A stretch of DNA of 64,000 nucleotides from Zea mays (Eukaryota; Streptophyta; Magnoliopsida; Poales; Poaceae): contig NC_050097.1 in the NCBI RefSeq assembly GCF_902167145.1, forward strand, positions 48,096,095 through 48,160,094, written 5' to 3'. The position numbers were made by a program, and so were the translations under genes. The notes beneath the pieces are model-generated. The model was not told the DNA's origin, made no database searches, and saw only the letters and a list, made by a program, of their open reading frames with translations. Shown here one piece after another: positions 46,810-57,280 of the stretch; the first letter of the stretch is position 1; every line of letters starts with the position of its first letter.

Positions 46810-49800
46810 GAAGCAGTGCTCGTCGACTTTCTCCGTGCAAACGCCGACGTCTTTGCGTGGAGTCCCTCGGACATGCCCGGCATACCGAGGGATGTCGCCG
46901 AGCACTCGCTGGATATTCGGGCCGGAGCCCGACCCGTCAGGCAGCCTCTACGCCGATTCGACGAGCAGAAGCGCAGAGTGATTGGCGAAGAGATCCACAA
47001 GCTAATGGCAGCAGGGTTCATCAAAGAGGTATTCCATCCCGAATGGCTTGCCAACCCTGTGCTTGTGAGGAAGAAAGGGGGGAAATGGCGGATGTGTGTA
47101 GACTACACTGGTCTCAACAAAGCATGTCCGAAGGTTCCCTACCCTCTGCCTCGCATCGATCAAATCGTGGATTCCACCGCTGGGTGCGAAACCCTGTCCT
47201 TCCTCGATGCCTACTTAGGGTATCACCAGATCCGGATGAAAGAGTCCGACCAGCTCGCAACTTCTTTCATCCCGCCGTTCGGCATGTACTGCTATGTCAC
47301 GATGCCGTTCGGTTTGAGGAATGCGGGCGCAACGTACCAGCGGTGCATGAACCATGTGTTCGGCGAACACATCGGTCGCACAGTCGAGGCCTACGTCGAT
47401 GACATCGTAGTCAAGACAAGGAAGGCTTCCGACCTCCTCTCCGACCTTGAAGTGACATTCCGATGTCTCAAGGCAAAAGGAGTCAAGCTCAATCCTGAGA
47501 AGTGTGTCTTCGGGGTGCCCCGAGGCATGCTCCTAGGGTTCATCGTCTCCGAGCGAGGCATTGAAGCCAAACCGGAGAAGATCGCGGCCATCACCAGCAT
47601 GGGACCCGTCAAGGACTTAAAAGGTGTACAGAGGGTCATGGGATGCCTCGCGGCCCTGAGCCGCTTCATCTCACGCCTCGGCGAAAGAGGTCTGCCTCTG
47701 TACCGCCTCTTAAGGAAGGCCGAGTGTTTCGCTTGGACCCCTGAGGCCGAGGAAGCCCTCGGCAACCTGAAGGCGCTCCTTACGAAGGCGCCTGTCTTGG
47801 TGCCCCCGGCGGATGGAGAAGCCCTCTTGGTCTACGTCGCCGCGACCACTCAGGTGGTTAGCGCCGCGATTGTGGTCGAGAGGCAAGAGGAAGGGCATAC
47901 ATTGCCCGTTCAGAGGCCGGTCTACTTCGTCAGCGAAGTGCTGTCCGAGACCAAGATCCGCTACCCACAAGTTCAAAAGCTGCTGTATGCTGTGATCCTG
48001 ACAAGGCGGAAGCTGCGACACTACTTCGAGTCTCATCCGGTAAATGTGGTGTCATCTTTCCCCCTGGGGGAGATCATCCAGTGCCGAGAGGCCTCGGGCA
48101 GGATCGCAAAGTGGGCGGTGGAAATCATGGGCGAAACGATCTCGTTCGCCCCTCGGAAGGCCATCAAGTCCCAGGTGTTGGCGGACTTCGTGGCCGAATG
48201 GGTTGACACCCAGTTGCCGACGGCTCCGATCCAACCGGAGCTCTGGACCATGTTTTTCGATGGGTCGCTGATGAAGACAGGAGCCGGCGTGGGCCTGCTC
48301 TTCATCTCGCCCCTCGGAAAGCACTTGCGCTACGTACTGCGCCTCCATTTCCCGGCGTCCAACAATGTGGCCGAGTACGAAGCTTTGGTCAACGGGTTGT
48401 GGATCGCCATCGAGCTAGGGGTCAAACGCCTCGACGCCCGCGGTGATTCGCAGCTCGTCATCGACCAAGTCATGAAGAACTCCCACTGCCGCGACCCGAA
48501 GATGGAGGCCTACTGCGACGAGGTTCGGCGCCTGGAAGACAAGTTCTTCGGGCTCGAGCTCAACCACATCGCTCGGTGCTACAACGAAACCGCAGACGAG
48601 CTGGCTAAAATAGCCTCGGGGCGAACGGCGGTCCCCCCGGACGTCTTCTCTCGGGATCTGCATCAACCCTCTGTCAAGATCGACGACGCGCCCGAGCCCG
48701 AGGTACCCTCGGCCCCCGAGGGCGAGGCACTGGACGTCGAGGAAGAGCAGAGCGGGGCCACGCCTGATCGAGATTGGCGGGCCCCGTACCTGCAATATCT
48801 CCGTCGAGGAGAGCTACCCCCCGACCAAGTCGAGGCTCGGCGGGTAGCGCGACGCGCCAAGTCGTTCGTCTTGCTGGGCGATGAAGAAGAGCTCTACCAT
48901 CGCAGCCCCTCGGGCATCCTCCAGCGATGCATCTCCATCGCCGAAGGTCGGGAACTGCTGCAAGAAATACACTCGGGGGCTTGTGGCCATCACGCAGCGC
49001 CCCGAGCCCTTGTCGGGAATGCTTTTCGGCAAGGCTTCTACTGGCCAACGGCGGTGGTTGACGCCACTAGAATTGTCCGCACCTGCGAAGGGTGCCAATT
49101 CTATGCGAAGCAGACCCACCTGCCCGCTCAGGCTCTGCAGACAATACCCATCACCTGGCCCTTTGCTGTATGGGGTCTGGACCTCGTCGGTCCCTTGCAG
49201 AAGGCGCCCGGGGGCTACACGCACCTGCTGGTCGCCATCGACAAATTCTCCAAGTGGATCGAGGTCCGACCTCTGAACAGCACCAGGTCCGAGCAGGCGG
49301 TGGCGTTCTTCACCAACATCATCCATCGCTTCGGGGTCCCGAACTCCATCATCACCGACAACGGCACCCAGTTCACCGGCAAAAAATTCTTGGATTTTTG
49401 TGAGGATCACCATATCCGGGTGGACTGGGCCGCCGTGGCTCATCCCATGTCGAATGGGCAAGTAAAGCGTGCCAACGGCATTATTCTACAAGGGCTCAAG
49501 CCTCGGATCTACAACGACCTCAACAAGTTCGGCAAGCGGTGGATGAAGGAACTCCCCTCGGTGGTCTGGAGCCTAAGGACGACGCCGAGTCGTGCCATGG
49601 GTTTCACGCCGTTTTTCCTGGTCTACGGGGCTGAAGCTATCTTGCCCACTGACCTGGAATACGGCTCCCCGAGGACGAGGGCCTACACCGATCAAAGCAA
49701 CCAAGCTAGCCGAGAGGAATCGCTGGACCAGCTGGAGGAGGCTCGGGACAGGGCCTTACTACACTCGGCGCGGTACCAGCAGTCCCTGCGACGCTACCAC

Positions 49801-50016
49801 GCCCGAGGGGTCCGGTCCCGAGACCTCCAGGTGGGCGATCTGGTGCTTCGGCTGCGGCAAGACGCCCGAGGGAGGCACAAGCTCACGCCCCCCTGGGAAG
49901 GGCCATTCATCATCGCCAAAGTTCTGAAGCCCGGAACATACAAGCTGGCCAACAATCAAGGCGAGATCTACGGCAACGCTTGGAACATCAAACAGCTACG
50001 TCGCTTCTACCCTTAA
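46810..50016 (+). CDS. pol: Huck RT, RNase H and integrase (downstream of in-frame amber)
   Basis: Open in the gag phase from 46810 to TAA at 50014-50016, about 1068 residues. RT: CVDYTGLNKACPK, LDAYLGYHQI, MPFGLRNAGATYQ and YVDDIVVKT (about residues 190-200). RNase H follows (MFFDGSLMKTGAGVG, YEALVNGLWIA, DSQLVIDQV, NETADELAK); this second, archaeal-type RNase H is a Tat-lineage feature. Integrase HHCC (GACGHHAAPRAL, CEGCQFYAKQ), DDE core (GLDLVGP, ITDNGTQFTG, AHPMSNGQVKRAN) and GPY/F module (PPWEGPFIIAKV). No internal stop or frameshift. It has no own ATG near the start, so expression requires readthrough of the amber unless that is a recent mutation. Confidence 0.9.
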   Translation, partial: EAVLVDFLRANADVFAWSPSDMPGIPRDVAEHSLDIRAGARPVRQPLRRFDEQKRRVIGEEIHKLMAAGFIKEVFHPEWLANPVLVRKKGGKWRMCVDYTGLNKACPKVPYPLPRIDQIVDSTAGCETLSFLDAYLGYHQIRMKESDQLATSFIPPFGMYCYVTMPFGLRNAGATYQRCMNHVFGEHIGRTVEAYVDDIVVKTRKASDLLSDLEVTFRCLKAKGVKLNPEKCVFGVPRGMLLGFIVSERGIEAKPEKIAAITSMGPVKDLKGVQRVMGCLAALSRFISRLGERGLPLYRLLRKAECFAWTPEAEEALGNLKALLTKAPVLVPPADGEALLVYVAATTQVVSAAIVVERQEEGHTLPVQRPVYFVSEVLSETKIRYPQVQKLLYAVILTRRKLRHYFESHPVNVVSSFPLGEIIQCREASGRIAKWAVEIMGETISFAPRKAIKSQVLADFVAEWVDTQLPTAPIQPELWTMFFDGSLMKTGAGVGLLFISPLGKHLRYVLRLHFPASNNVAEYEALVNGLWIAIELGVKRLDARGDSQLVIDQVMKNSHCRDPKMEAYCDEVRRLEDKFFGLELNHIARCYNETADELAKIASGRTAVPPDVFSRDLHQPSVKIDDAPEPEVPSAPEGEALDVEEEQSGATPDRDWRAPYLQYLRRGELPPDQVEARRVARRAKSFVLLGDEEELYHRSPSGILQRCISIAEGRELLQEIHSGACGHHAAPRALVGNAFRQGFYWPTAVVDATRIVRTCEGCQFYAKQTHLPAQALQTIPITWPFAVWGLDLVGPLQKAPGGYTHLLVAIDKFSKWIEVRPLNSTRSEQAVAFFTNIIHRFGVPNSIITDNGTQFTGKKFLDFCEDHHIRVDWAAVAHPMSNGQVKRANGIILQGLKPRIYNDLNKFGKRWMKELPSVVWSLRTTPSRAMGFTPFFLVYGAEAILPTDLEYGSPRTRAYTDQSNQASREESLDQLEEARDRALLHSARYQQSLRRYHARGVRSRDLQVGDLVLRLRQDARGRHKLTPPWEGPFIIAKVLKPGTYKLANNQGEIYGNAWNIKQLRRFYP

Positions 50017-53000
50017 GATTTTTCCAAGTTGTTCATATACCTCGCACCTACGCAAAGTTTAGTCGTCAAGGAAGGGTCGGCCTAGCCTCGGCAAAGCCCG
50101 ACCCTCCCTCGGGGGCTAAAAGGGGGGAGACCCCCTCTGCGTCGAATTTTTCCTCGAAAAAGGATCTCTTTTTAGCAGGATTACTTTCGTGCTTCTTGAC
50201 TACTTCGGAAAGCGGATCCTGGAAACGACGGAGTACACGTAAGCAGCCAAGGCTGACCGAGCCGAGGGACTCCTACGCCTCCGGGATACGGATACCTCAC
50301 TCATCACCTTCTGCGAGAAGTAACTCGCGCTCGGATAAGGCGACTCCGTGGACCGAACAAGTCTTCACGTTCGGAAGCTCTCCTGCCGAAGCAGTCCTTC
50401 AAGCTTTCTCGACTAAGTCGGGGACAGGGCCTCATGAACGGGTGAAAGTACGCGTAAGCGGCAAGGCCGACCGAGCTGAGGGATTCCCACGCCTCTGGGA
50501 TACGGATACCTCACTCGTCCCTTCCGCAAGAAGCAACTCTCGCTCACACAAACATCCCTGTTACCGACAGAGTCCAGATGCTCGAAACAAGAGGAAAAAA
50601 GACGCAGCTTCGCAAGCACGGCGAGGGTGTGTTTTCTGGCCTCGGCGGCCGCAGAAGGCACACGCTACAAGACGATCTGATCCTGCAGGCTCGGGTCTTC
50701 ACGCTGAAGGGAGCCGTAGCACCCTCGGCATCGACGACGTCTTCAGCAAGAGTCCGACCCAGCCTCGGACGGTGATGCGGTCCAGGGATTCCTCCGGGAA
50801 TCCGGCCCGAGCAGGCGGCTCGGCCGGTTACCCCTGGGGCCTCGGCCAACCGGCTTCCAAGGGCGCCAGCCCGACCCGAGGCCTCGGCTGATCGACTTTG
50901 GCGTCGGCTCCGCTGACGGACAACACGGCTAGGCTCCGGCCAACCAGGTTCTCATTCTCGAGCCAACTCCGCCTCTGTTCATACTGATATCGCTACCCCT
51001 GGCCTCGACTCATCGAAGGGCGGCCGAGGGGTCTCTTTAACTAAGCTAGAGGAGCCCCAGACAACAAGGCCGATCGGGCCGAGGGATTCCTACGCCTCCA
51101 GGATACGGATACCACACTCGTCACCTTGACACGGGGCGACTCATGCTTGGTAAAGCGGTTCAGATAATCAACAGGAGAGACTTAGCGCTCGAAAGTGAGG
51201 AAAAAACACGGCTCCGTGCCGAAATTACGTACATGTTCAGGCCTCGACAGCCACAATGAACAAAAAACACCGGCATTCGAGATGCCATTACAAACGGAAC
51301 TCCGGTTCCCCCTCCGCAGGTACGAACAATCCCACTTCGAGGGGGAAGGCCTGCGGAGCAACGGAAGGCCGACGAATAGCGCGCCGTCACCTGCTCCAGC
51401 AGCGGCGACGACGACGACTTCTGCTCCGAGGGGCCAAGCAGCGGCAACGCTGACCTCAGGCTAGATGCCGCCGCCAGGAGGCCCCCGCCCATGCCAAAAC
51501 TCGTAAGGCAAGGACGGGCAGAAGGCCGTAGAGTTGGAGGTCAGTCCGTGGCCGGCCCCGGCTATCTCGCCGGCAGCAGAACCTCTTCAAGCTGCCGTGG
51601 CGGATGCCGGCACCGCGAGCGGCTCCGAAGCCACTCGCGCCCGAAAGCCAGGCACGCTGCAGCTGCCAGCGCCACGGACGACGGCCGCCCTTCCCTCCGA
51701 TCACTGAGTGAAGGAGCGGGCCACCGCCCACGCAGGGGCCGACCCCAACTCGGCACTCTCCCCTCCCCAGCTTTGGTGATGAAAATCCTTGAGGCTGAGG
51801 GAGGGGCAGAGGCCGCAGCCCGGCTCGCTTTCCCCCACCATCAAGCCGGAGGTCACCATCTCGGGTGACCGCCGGTGGAGGGGAGCAGCCGGGCTGCATG
51901 ATGAAAATCCTTGAAGCCGAACGATGGCTGAGAGGTACCAACTCCCATGGAGTTGCGTTCCTCCAACGAGGAGGCGGAAAGGCGGCGGATACCCCCCACC
52001 CGGGGGCTTGGAAGATAGAAAGACACGACACATAAGGGAGGAAGAAGACATGGTTGCCTTCTGAAAGGAGTCTCCCTCCTTTTAAAGGCAACTCTCCCTA
52101 CGTGCGCCCCCAGACGCCGCGGGCTGAGTCTTCTCCAACACGCTCCAAGGCCCTCCCCTGCGACTTGGGGGCTGGGTCCCGCATGTCATGCAAACCGGCT
52201 CAGGGCAGAAGAATCCAAACCGCCGCGCGTGGTGCGCACGACCGCCCAGCGGTTACAAGCGACCCCCCACTTTTGCCCAGACCAACGGGCGGAAGGGGCG
52301 GGCAGCCATGCAGGCGGCATGCAACCGCGCCAGATGGACGCGCTTCTCCGACTTCTGACACGCCAGCTTGGAAGCCCAGGCCCACTCGTCAAGCAACCGG
52401 CGCGCCAGTTGCTGCATGCAAGCAACCGCACCGCCACTTGCGCCACCGTCGCGCCTCTTCGGTTGCGGAGCCTATGCCGCGACTCGAGGCGACCCAGCAA
52501 CGCCAGCCTGGCGCGTTGGTCAAAGCAACCGAAGGTGGGCCGGCAGTAATGGCGGTGGCAGGCGGGCGGGCGCAGCAGTCACGTCGTCAGCCAGGCTCAC
52601 GTCTCATCCTGGGACAGCAAGAGAGCCTCCTCCCACGGCGTGAAGACGGCGCACCCGTGACCCGTTCCTCGAACGGATCGCGCACGCGCAACGGCCGCCC
52701 CGCCAACCACTCGCCCCGTCGCATTAACTCCACGGCGGGACAGGCGGCGCCTCTGACGGGAGGAGCGCGCGACGCTTCACCTTCGCCGTAATAACCGCGT
52801 CAGAAAAGGTACGCCACGTCGTTCGATTTCGTATCCTTTTCCCTTTTCCTCTTTCTCTATCTCTTGCAACAGGGACCGGGAAAGGGGATACCCCGAAAGG
52901 GACCCTTCTCCGCGAAGGAACCGGGCTCCGAGCCCCCCTACTAATCAGGGGTTCGAAGACTGGCCCTCCGAAGGGTTCAACAGTCGCCTCAGATCGCGTG

Positions 53001-53875
53001 GGCCCGACACCCACTACTGGTCAGGGGTTCGAAGGCCAGCCCCCCGAAGAGTTCCATGGCCGCCTCAGGCTACTCGGGCTCCGCGCCCATTACTGATCAG
53101 GGGTTCGAAGGCTGGCCCCCGAAGGGTTCACAGTCGCCTCAGACACCGAGCGAGGGATGACCAGGGGTACGTTCGATACATAACCGAGGCTCGGGCTGCG
53201 CTCCTGAGGTACCCTAGGACATTTCCGAGACCAGCGGGAACGATCTTGTAACGGAATCCCATCGGAGGGAGGCATCGAGCCCTCGGACCCCGTCGCCAGG
53301 GGACCGGGTCCGGCAAATCACCCGCATGTACTTTTGGGCGTGCCTCTGGGCCCCTAGCCGACCCCCAACGAACGGGGCACGGACGTCCACTCGGATTACC
53401 CGCTTGCAGCTCACCGGAGACACCATGTTCGGTGCCCATCGAGGGTAACATGGCGCTCTCCCCCCCCTCCTTGCGGAAAGGCGACGTAGGGGCGTATGTA
53501 AAAAAGCTGAGTCTGTCCCTGATCGTCCTCTCGCCCTGTGCAGAGGCTCGGGGGCTGCTCTCGCAAAAACCGGCTCCGGCCAAACCGTTGACAGCGTCAA
53601 CATACCAGCCCGAGAGCTTGGGCCCCGACCGTGCACCCGGGCTACGGCCAGTTCGCATGAGGGAACGACCAGACCAGCCGAAGCATTACGCAAGGTATTA
53701 AGACCTCGAAGGAGTGTAACCACTCCTCCGAGGACTCGGGGGCTACACCCGGCGGGTGCGCTCGCGCGCACCCACCGGAACGAAATGCAACCAAGAAAGG
53801 CTGGTCCCCTTGCAAAAAAGTGCGACGAAAGCCTCCAAGCGAGTGCTAACACTCCCTTCGAGGCTCGGGGGCTAC
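50017..53875 (+). other. Huck 3' non-coding region
   Basis: About 3.9 kb without a convincing gene. Open frames on both strands (for example minus 51456-52091) follow GC-rich composition and show no recognised domain. Two dispersed repeat families occur: a ~65-bp unit with GATACGGATACC (about 50245, 50446, 51062) and a ~57-bp unit with CAGGGGTTCGAAG (52934, 53009, 53086). CTCGGGGGCTA polypurine-like motifs recur (50107, 53546, 53733), the last (53865) abutting the LTR. Confidence 0.75.
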
Positions 53876-55451
53876 TGTCGGGGACCATAATTAGGGGTAC
53901 CCTCAAGACGCCTAATTCTCAGCTGGTAACCCCCATCAGCATAAAGCTGCAAAGGCCTGATGGGTACGATTAAGTCAGGGATCAGTCCACACGAGTGACT
54001 CGATCACGCTTCACCCGAGCCTAGCCTCGGCCAAGGGCAACCGACCTCGAGAGACTTCCGTCTCGCCTGAGGCCCCCCTTTTTACGATGGACACATCACC
54101 GGCTCGCCCGAGGCCTTGGCTTCGCTCAGAAGCAACCCTGACTAAATCGCCACACCGACTGACCAAGTTGCAGGAGCATTTAACGCAAAGGTGGCCTGAC
54201 ACCTTTATCCTGACACGCGCCCCCCGGCAGAGCCGAAGTGACCGCCGTCACTCCACCGCTCCACTGACCAGTCTGACAGAAGGACAGCGCCGCCTGCGCC
54301 ACTCCGACTGCGGTGCCACTCGACAGAGTGAGTCTGACAGGCAGTCAGGCCTTGCCAAAGGCGCCACGGCGAACTCCGCTCCGCCCGACCCCAGGGCTCG
54401 GACTCGGGCTAAGACCCGGAAGACGGCGAACTCCGCTCCGCCCGACCCCAGGGCTCGGACTCGGGCTAAGACCCGGAAGACGGCGAACTCCGCTCCGCCC
54501 GACCCCAGGGCTCGGACTCGGGCTAAGACCCAGAAGACGAAAACTCCGCTCCGCCCGACCCCAGGGCTCGGACTCGGGCTAAGACCCGGAAGACGACGAA
54601 ACTCCGCCTCGCCCGACCCCAGGGCTCGGACTCCGCCCTGGCCTCGGCCGAACGACCTCCGCCTCGCCCGACCCCATGGCTCGGGCTCGGGCTCGGCCTC
54701 GGCAACAGAAGACAGACTCAACCTCGGCTTCGGAGGAGCCCCCACGTCACCCTGCCTAGGGCACAGGCCCGCCACGTCAACAGGAAGCGCCATCATCGTT
54801 CTGCCCCGAATCGACTCGGGTCACGGAGAACAAGACCGGCGTCCCATCCGGCCAGCTCCGCCGGATGGGCAATGATGGCGCTCCACAAGCTCTGTGACGA
54901 CGGCGGCCCCTAGCTCTCTTACGGAAGCAGGGCGACGTCAGCAAGGACTCGACCTCTCCAACAGCTGTCCCTCCGCCAGGCTCCGTCGCACCTCCGACAG
55001 CCACGACATCACGCCAGCAAGGTGCCAAGACCTCTCCGGCTGCCACATTGGCATGTACCTAGGGTGCTAGCTCTCTCTCCGCTAGACACGTAGCACTCTG
55101 CTACACCCCCCATTGTACACCTGGATCCTCTCCTTACGACTATAAAAGGGAGGATCAGGGCCTTCTTAGAGAAGGTTGGCCGCGCGGGACCGAGGACGGG
55201 ACAGGCACTCTCTTGGGGCCGCTCGCTTCCCTCACCCGCGTGGACGCTTGTAACCCCCCTACTGCAAGCGCACCCGACCTGGGCGCGGGACGAACACGAA
55301 GGCCGCGGGACTTCCACCTCTCTCACGCTCGACTCCGGCCACCTCGCCTCTCCCCCCTTCGCGCTCGCCCACGCGCTCGACCCATCTGGGCTGGGGCACG
55401 CAGCACACTCACTCGTCGGCTTAGGGACCCCCCTGTCTCGAAACGCCGACA
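53876..55451 (+). repeat. 3' LTR of Huck
   Basis: Matches 41873-43500 with about 9-10 substitutions, loss of one 57-bp unit plus 1 bp, and a 6-bp GGGCTC gain. A TATA box (CTATAAAAGG) is at ~55140-55149. Confidence 0.93.
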
Positions 55452-55456
55452 ATTAG

Positions 55457-57020
55457 TGCATAAGTTTTAACCCCTGCGAGACCTTTCCCCGTTTCTTTCT
55501 AACCTTAACGAATGCGACATCGAATGTCATACTTGATGCATATTTACTTTATTTGTCCCCTTGTGTGGTGTACTGTTTGTTTCCTAATTTGAATGGATGT
55601 ATGTATGTATGCTTGCAATCGCATAGAGAACGATCCGGTCGAAGAGCCCGAGGAACTCGCAGGAGAAGCCCCTGAGCAGCAGTCGGTTGGTGGAGGCAAG
55701 TGTCCCTTGACCTATCTCTGTCCTATTCATTATTTAATTCACCTCCCGCTTTACACATTTATGCCTAAGGATTGACTAGCTTTTGTTATCCATGTCCTTG
55801 TTTACCTATTTGGGTTGGATTATTATTGTTTAGCTTTATGCTATTGCTCAAACTCTAATCAATGAACATGATGAGATTATCTATGATACGCTGTTTTCCC
55901 TCTTCTGATTATGATGTTGTACTTGTGGCCTTTAAGGGGGCTCGAGCGGTTTCTCGAGTGCCTCTCCGTAAGGACCTGTTCTATGGATGACCACCTGGGA
56001 AAACAGTGCAACCATGAGGGTGGAATGGGATGCCCTTAGCTGAATAATTAGAGGATCCGGGGTGTAGTTCACTTAGCCGTCGTGCCGTCAATGGGGCTCG
56101 GTGTATGCGGCTCGCTCTGCCAAGTTTGGGTTCGCCCCTTGGGGAGGAGTGCGGTGCATTTAGGAAACCTAACGGGTGGCTACAGCCCCGAGGAATCTTT
56201 GTAAAGGCTACGTAGTGATGCCCTGCTAGGCCACCTAGGTAGTGGTCAATGGGGAGTAGCTCTCTCCGGGCAGAAAGGGAATCACGGCTTGTGGGTAAAG
56301 TGCACAACCTCTGCAGAGTGTTTGAAACTGATATATCAGCCGTGCTCGCGGTTATGAGCGGCCAAGGGAGCTCCAGTGATTAGTGGTACTTGATCAGAGA
56401 TACTTTGGTACAGGTGGCTATGAGATTGATGGTTCTGGTTATGACTATGGTGCTAGTAAGTGGTATTCTTTCCGTTTGGAAAGGGTACATCGGGTTAATA
56501 ACTTGGGTTAATGCTAAAACTTGGCTTTCTATTAGTAAATAATAACCTGACCAACTAAAAGCAACTGCTTGACTTATCCCCACATAAAGCTAGTCCACTA
56601 CAGCCAAACAGGATACTTGCTGAGTATGTTGATGTGTACTCACCCTTGCTCTACACACCAAACCCCCCATCCCCAGGTTGTCAGCATTGCAACCACTGCT
56701 CAGGCGAAGATGAAGCTGTGGAAGGAGACTTCCAGGAGTTCCAAGACTACGACGAGTTCTAGGCGTGGGTTAGCGGCAACCCCCAGTCGGCTGCCTGTGA
56801 AGGCCGCGGTTATCTACGTTTCGTTTTCGCACTTTGATTTATTGTAAGGACTATATGGACGTCTCAGACGTATGATGTAATCGACTATTATTTCCCTTTT
56901 AATACTATTTTGAGCACTGTGTGATGATGTCCATGTTATGTAACTGCTGTGTACGTGAATTACTGATCCTGGCACGTACATGGTTCGCATTCGGTTTGCC
57001 TTCTAAAACCGGGTGTGACA
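55457..57020 (+). repeat. 5' LTR of B, second part
   Basis: Resumes after the ATTAG duplication and ends CCGGGTGTGACA directly before the primer-binding site. Contains the GGGTAAAGTGCACAACCTC block (~56294) and GAGTA...TACTCACCCTTGCT (56622-56650) shared with other Gypsy LTRs here. Confidence 0.88.
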
Positions 57021-57024
57021 TAAG

Positions 57025-57037
57025 TGGTATCAAAGCC
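57025..57037 (+). other. Primer-binding site of B
   Basis: TGGTATCAAAGCC, initiator Met-tRNA type with one mismatch, four bases after the LTR. Confidence 0.88.
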
Positions 57038-57280
57038 GTGCTGACTGTAGGACCGCTAACCTAGAATAGAATGGTCGTTCTAAGGACTATAGACCTCTGT
57101 CCCTGCCTTGACTTTGATATCCCTTCAAAAGTTGGTCATACCGACCACAACTATGTTCTACTATATATTATACCTTGCTGAAAATCGTGTTTTATTCTAA
57201 TCCTTCATTTACTTATGATTCATTATTTGCTGGTCATATTGATTTTGTTCTCACCCTTTTGCTTGCGATGTCTTTTGTAG

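Larger units (their letters stand above)
41873..55451 (+). mobile_element. Huck-like Gypsy element, complete, inserted in the B LTR
   Basis: LTRs of 1628 bp (41873-43500) and 1576 bp (53876-55451) with TGTCGGGG/CCGACA ends and the 5-bp target duplication ATTAG (41868-41872 and 55452-55456). The total of 13.6 kb and the LTR sequence match the maize Huck family as I remember it. About 9-10 substitutions between LTRs by eye (~0.6%) imply roughly a quarter of a million years at the usual rate. Contains a primer-binding site, gag-protease, pol, and a 3.9-kb 3' non-coding region. Confidence 0.92.

Noticed and set aside
51456..52091. 211-codon antisense ORF in Huck comparable to the antisense gene of D
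   Set aside because: No recognisable domain, no splice structure and GC-driven openness; not supported as a gene.
52934..53141. Pol III B boxes (GGTTCGAA) repeated three times
   Set aside because: They are part of a longer repeated Huck unit and lack paired A boxes.
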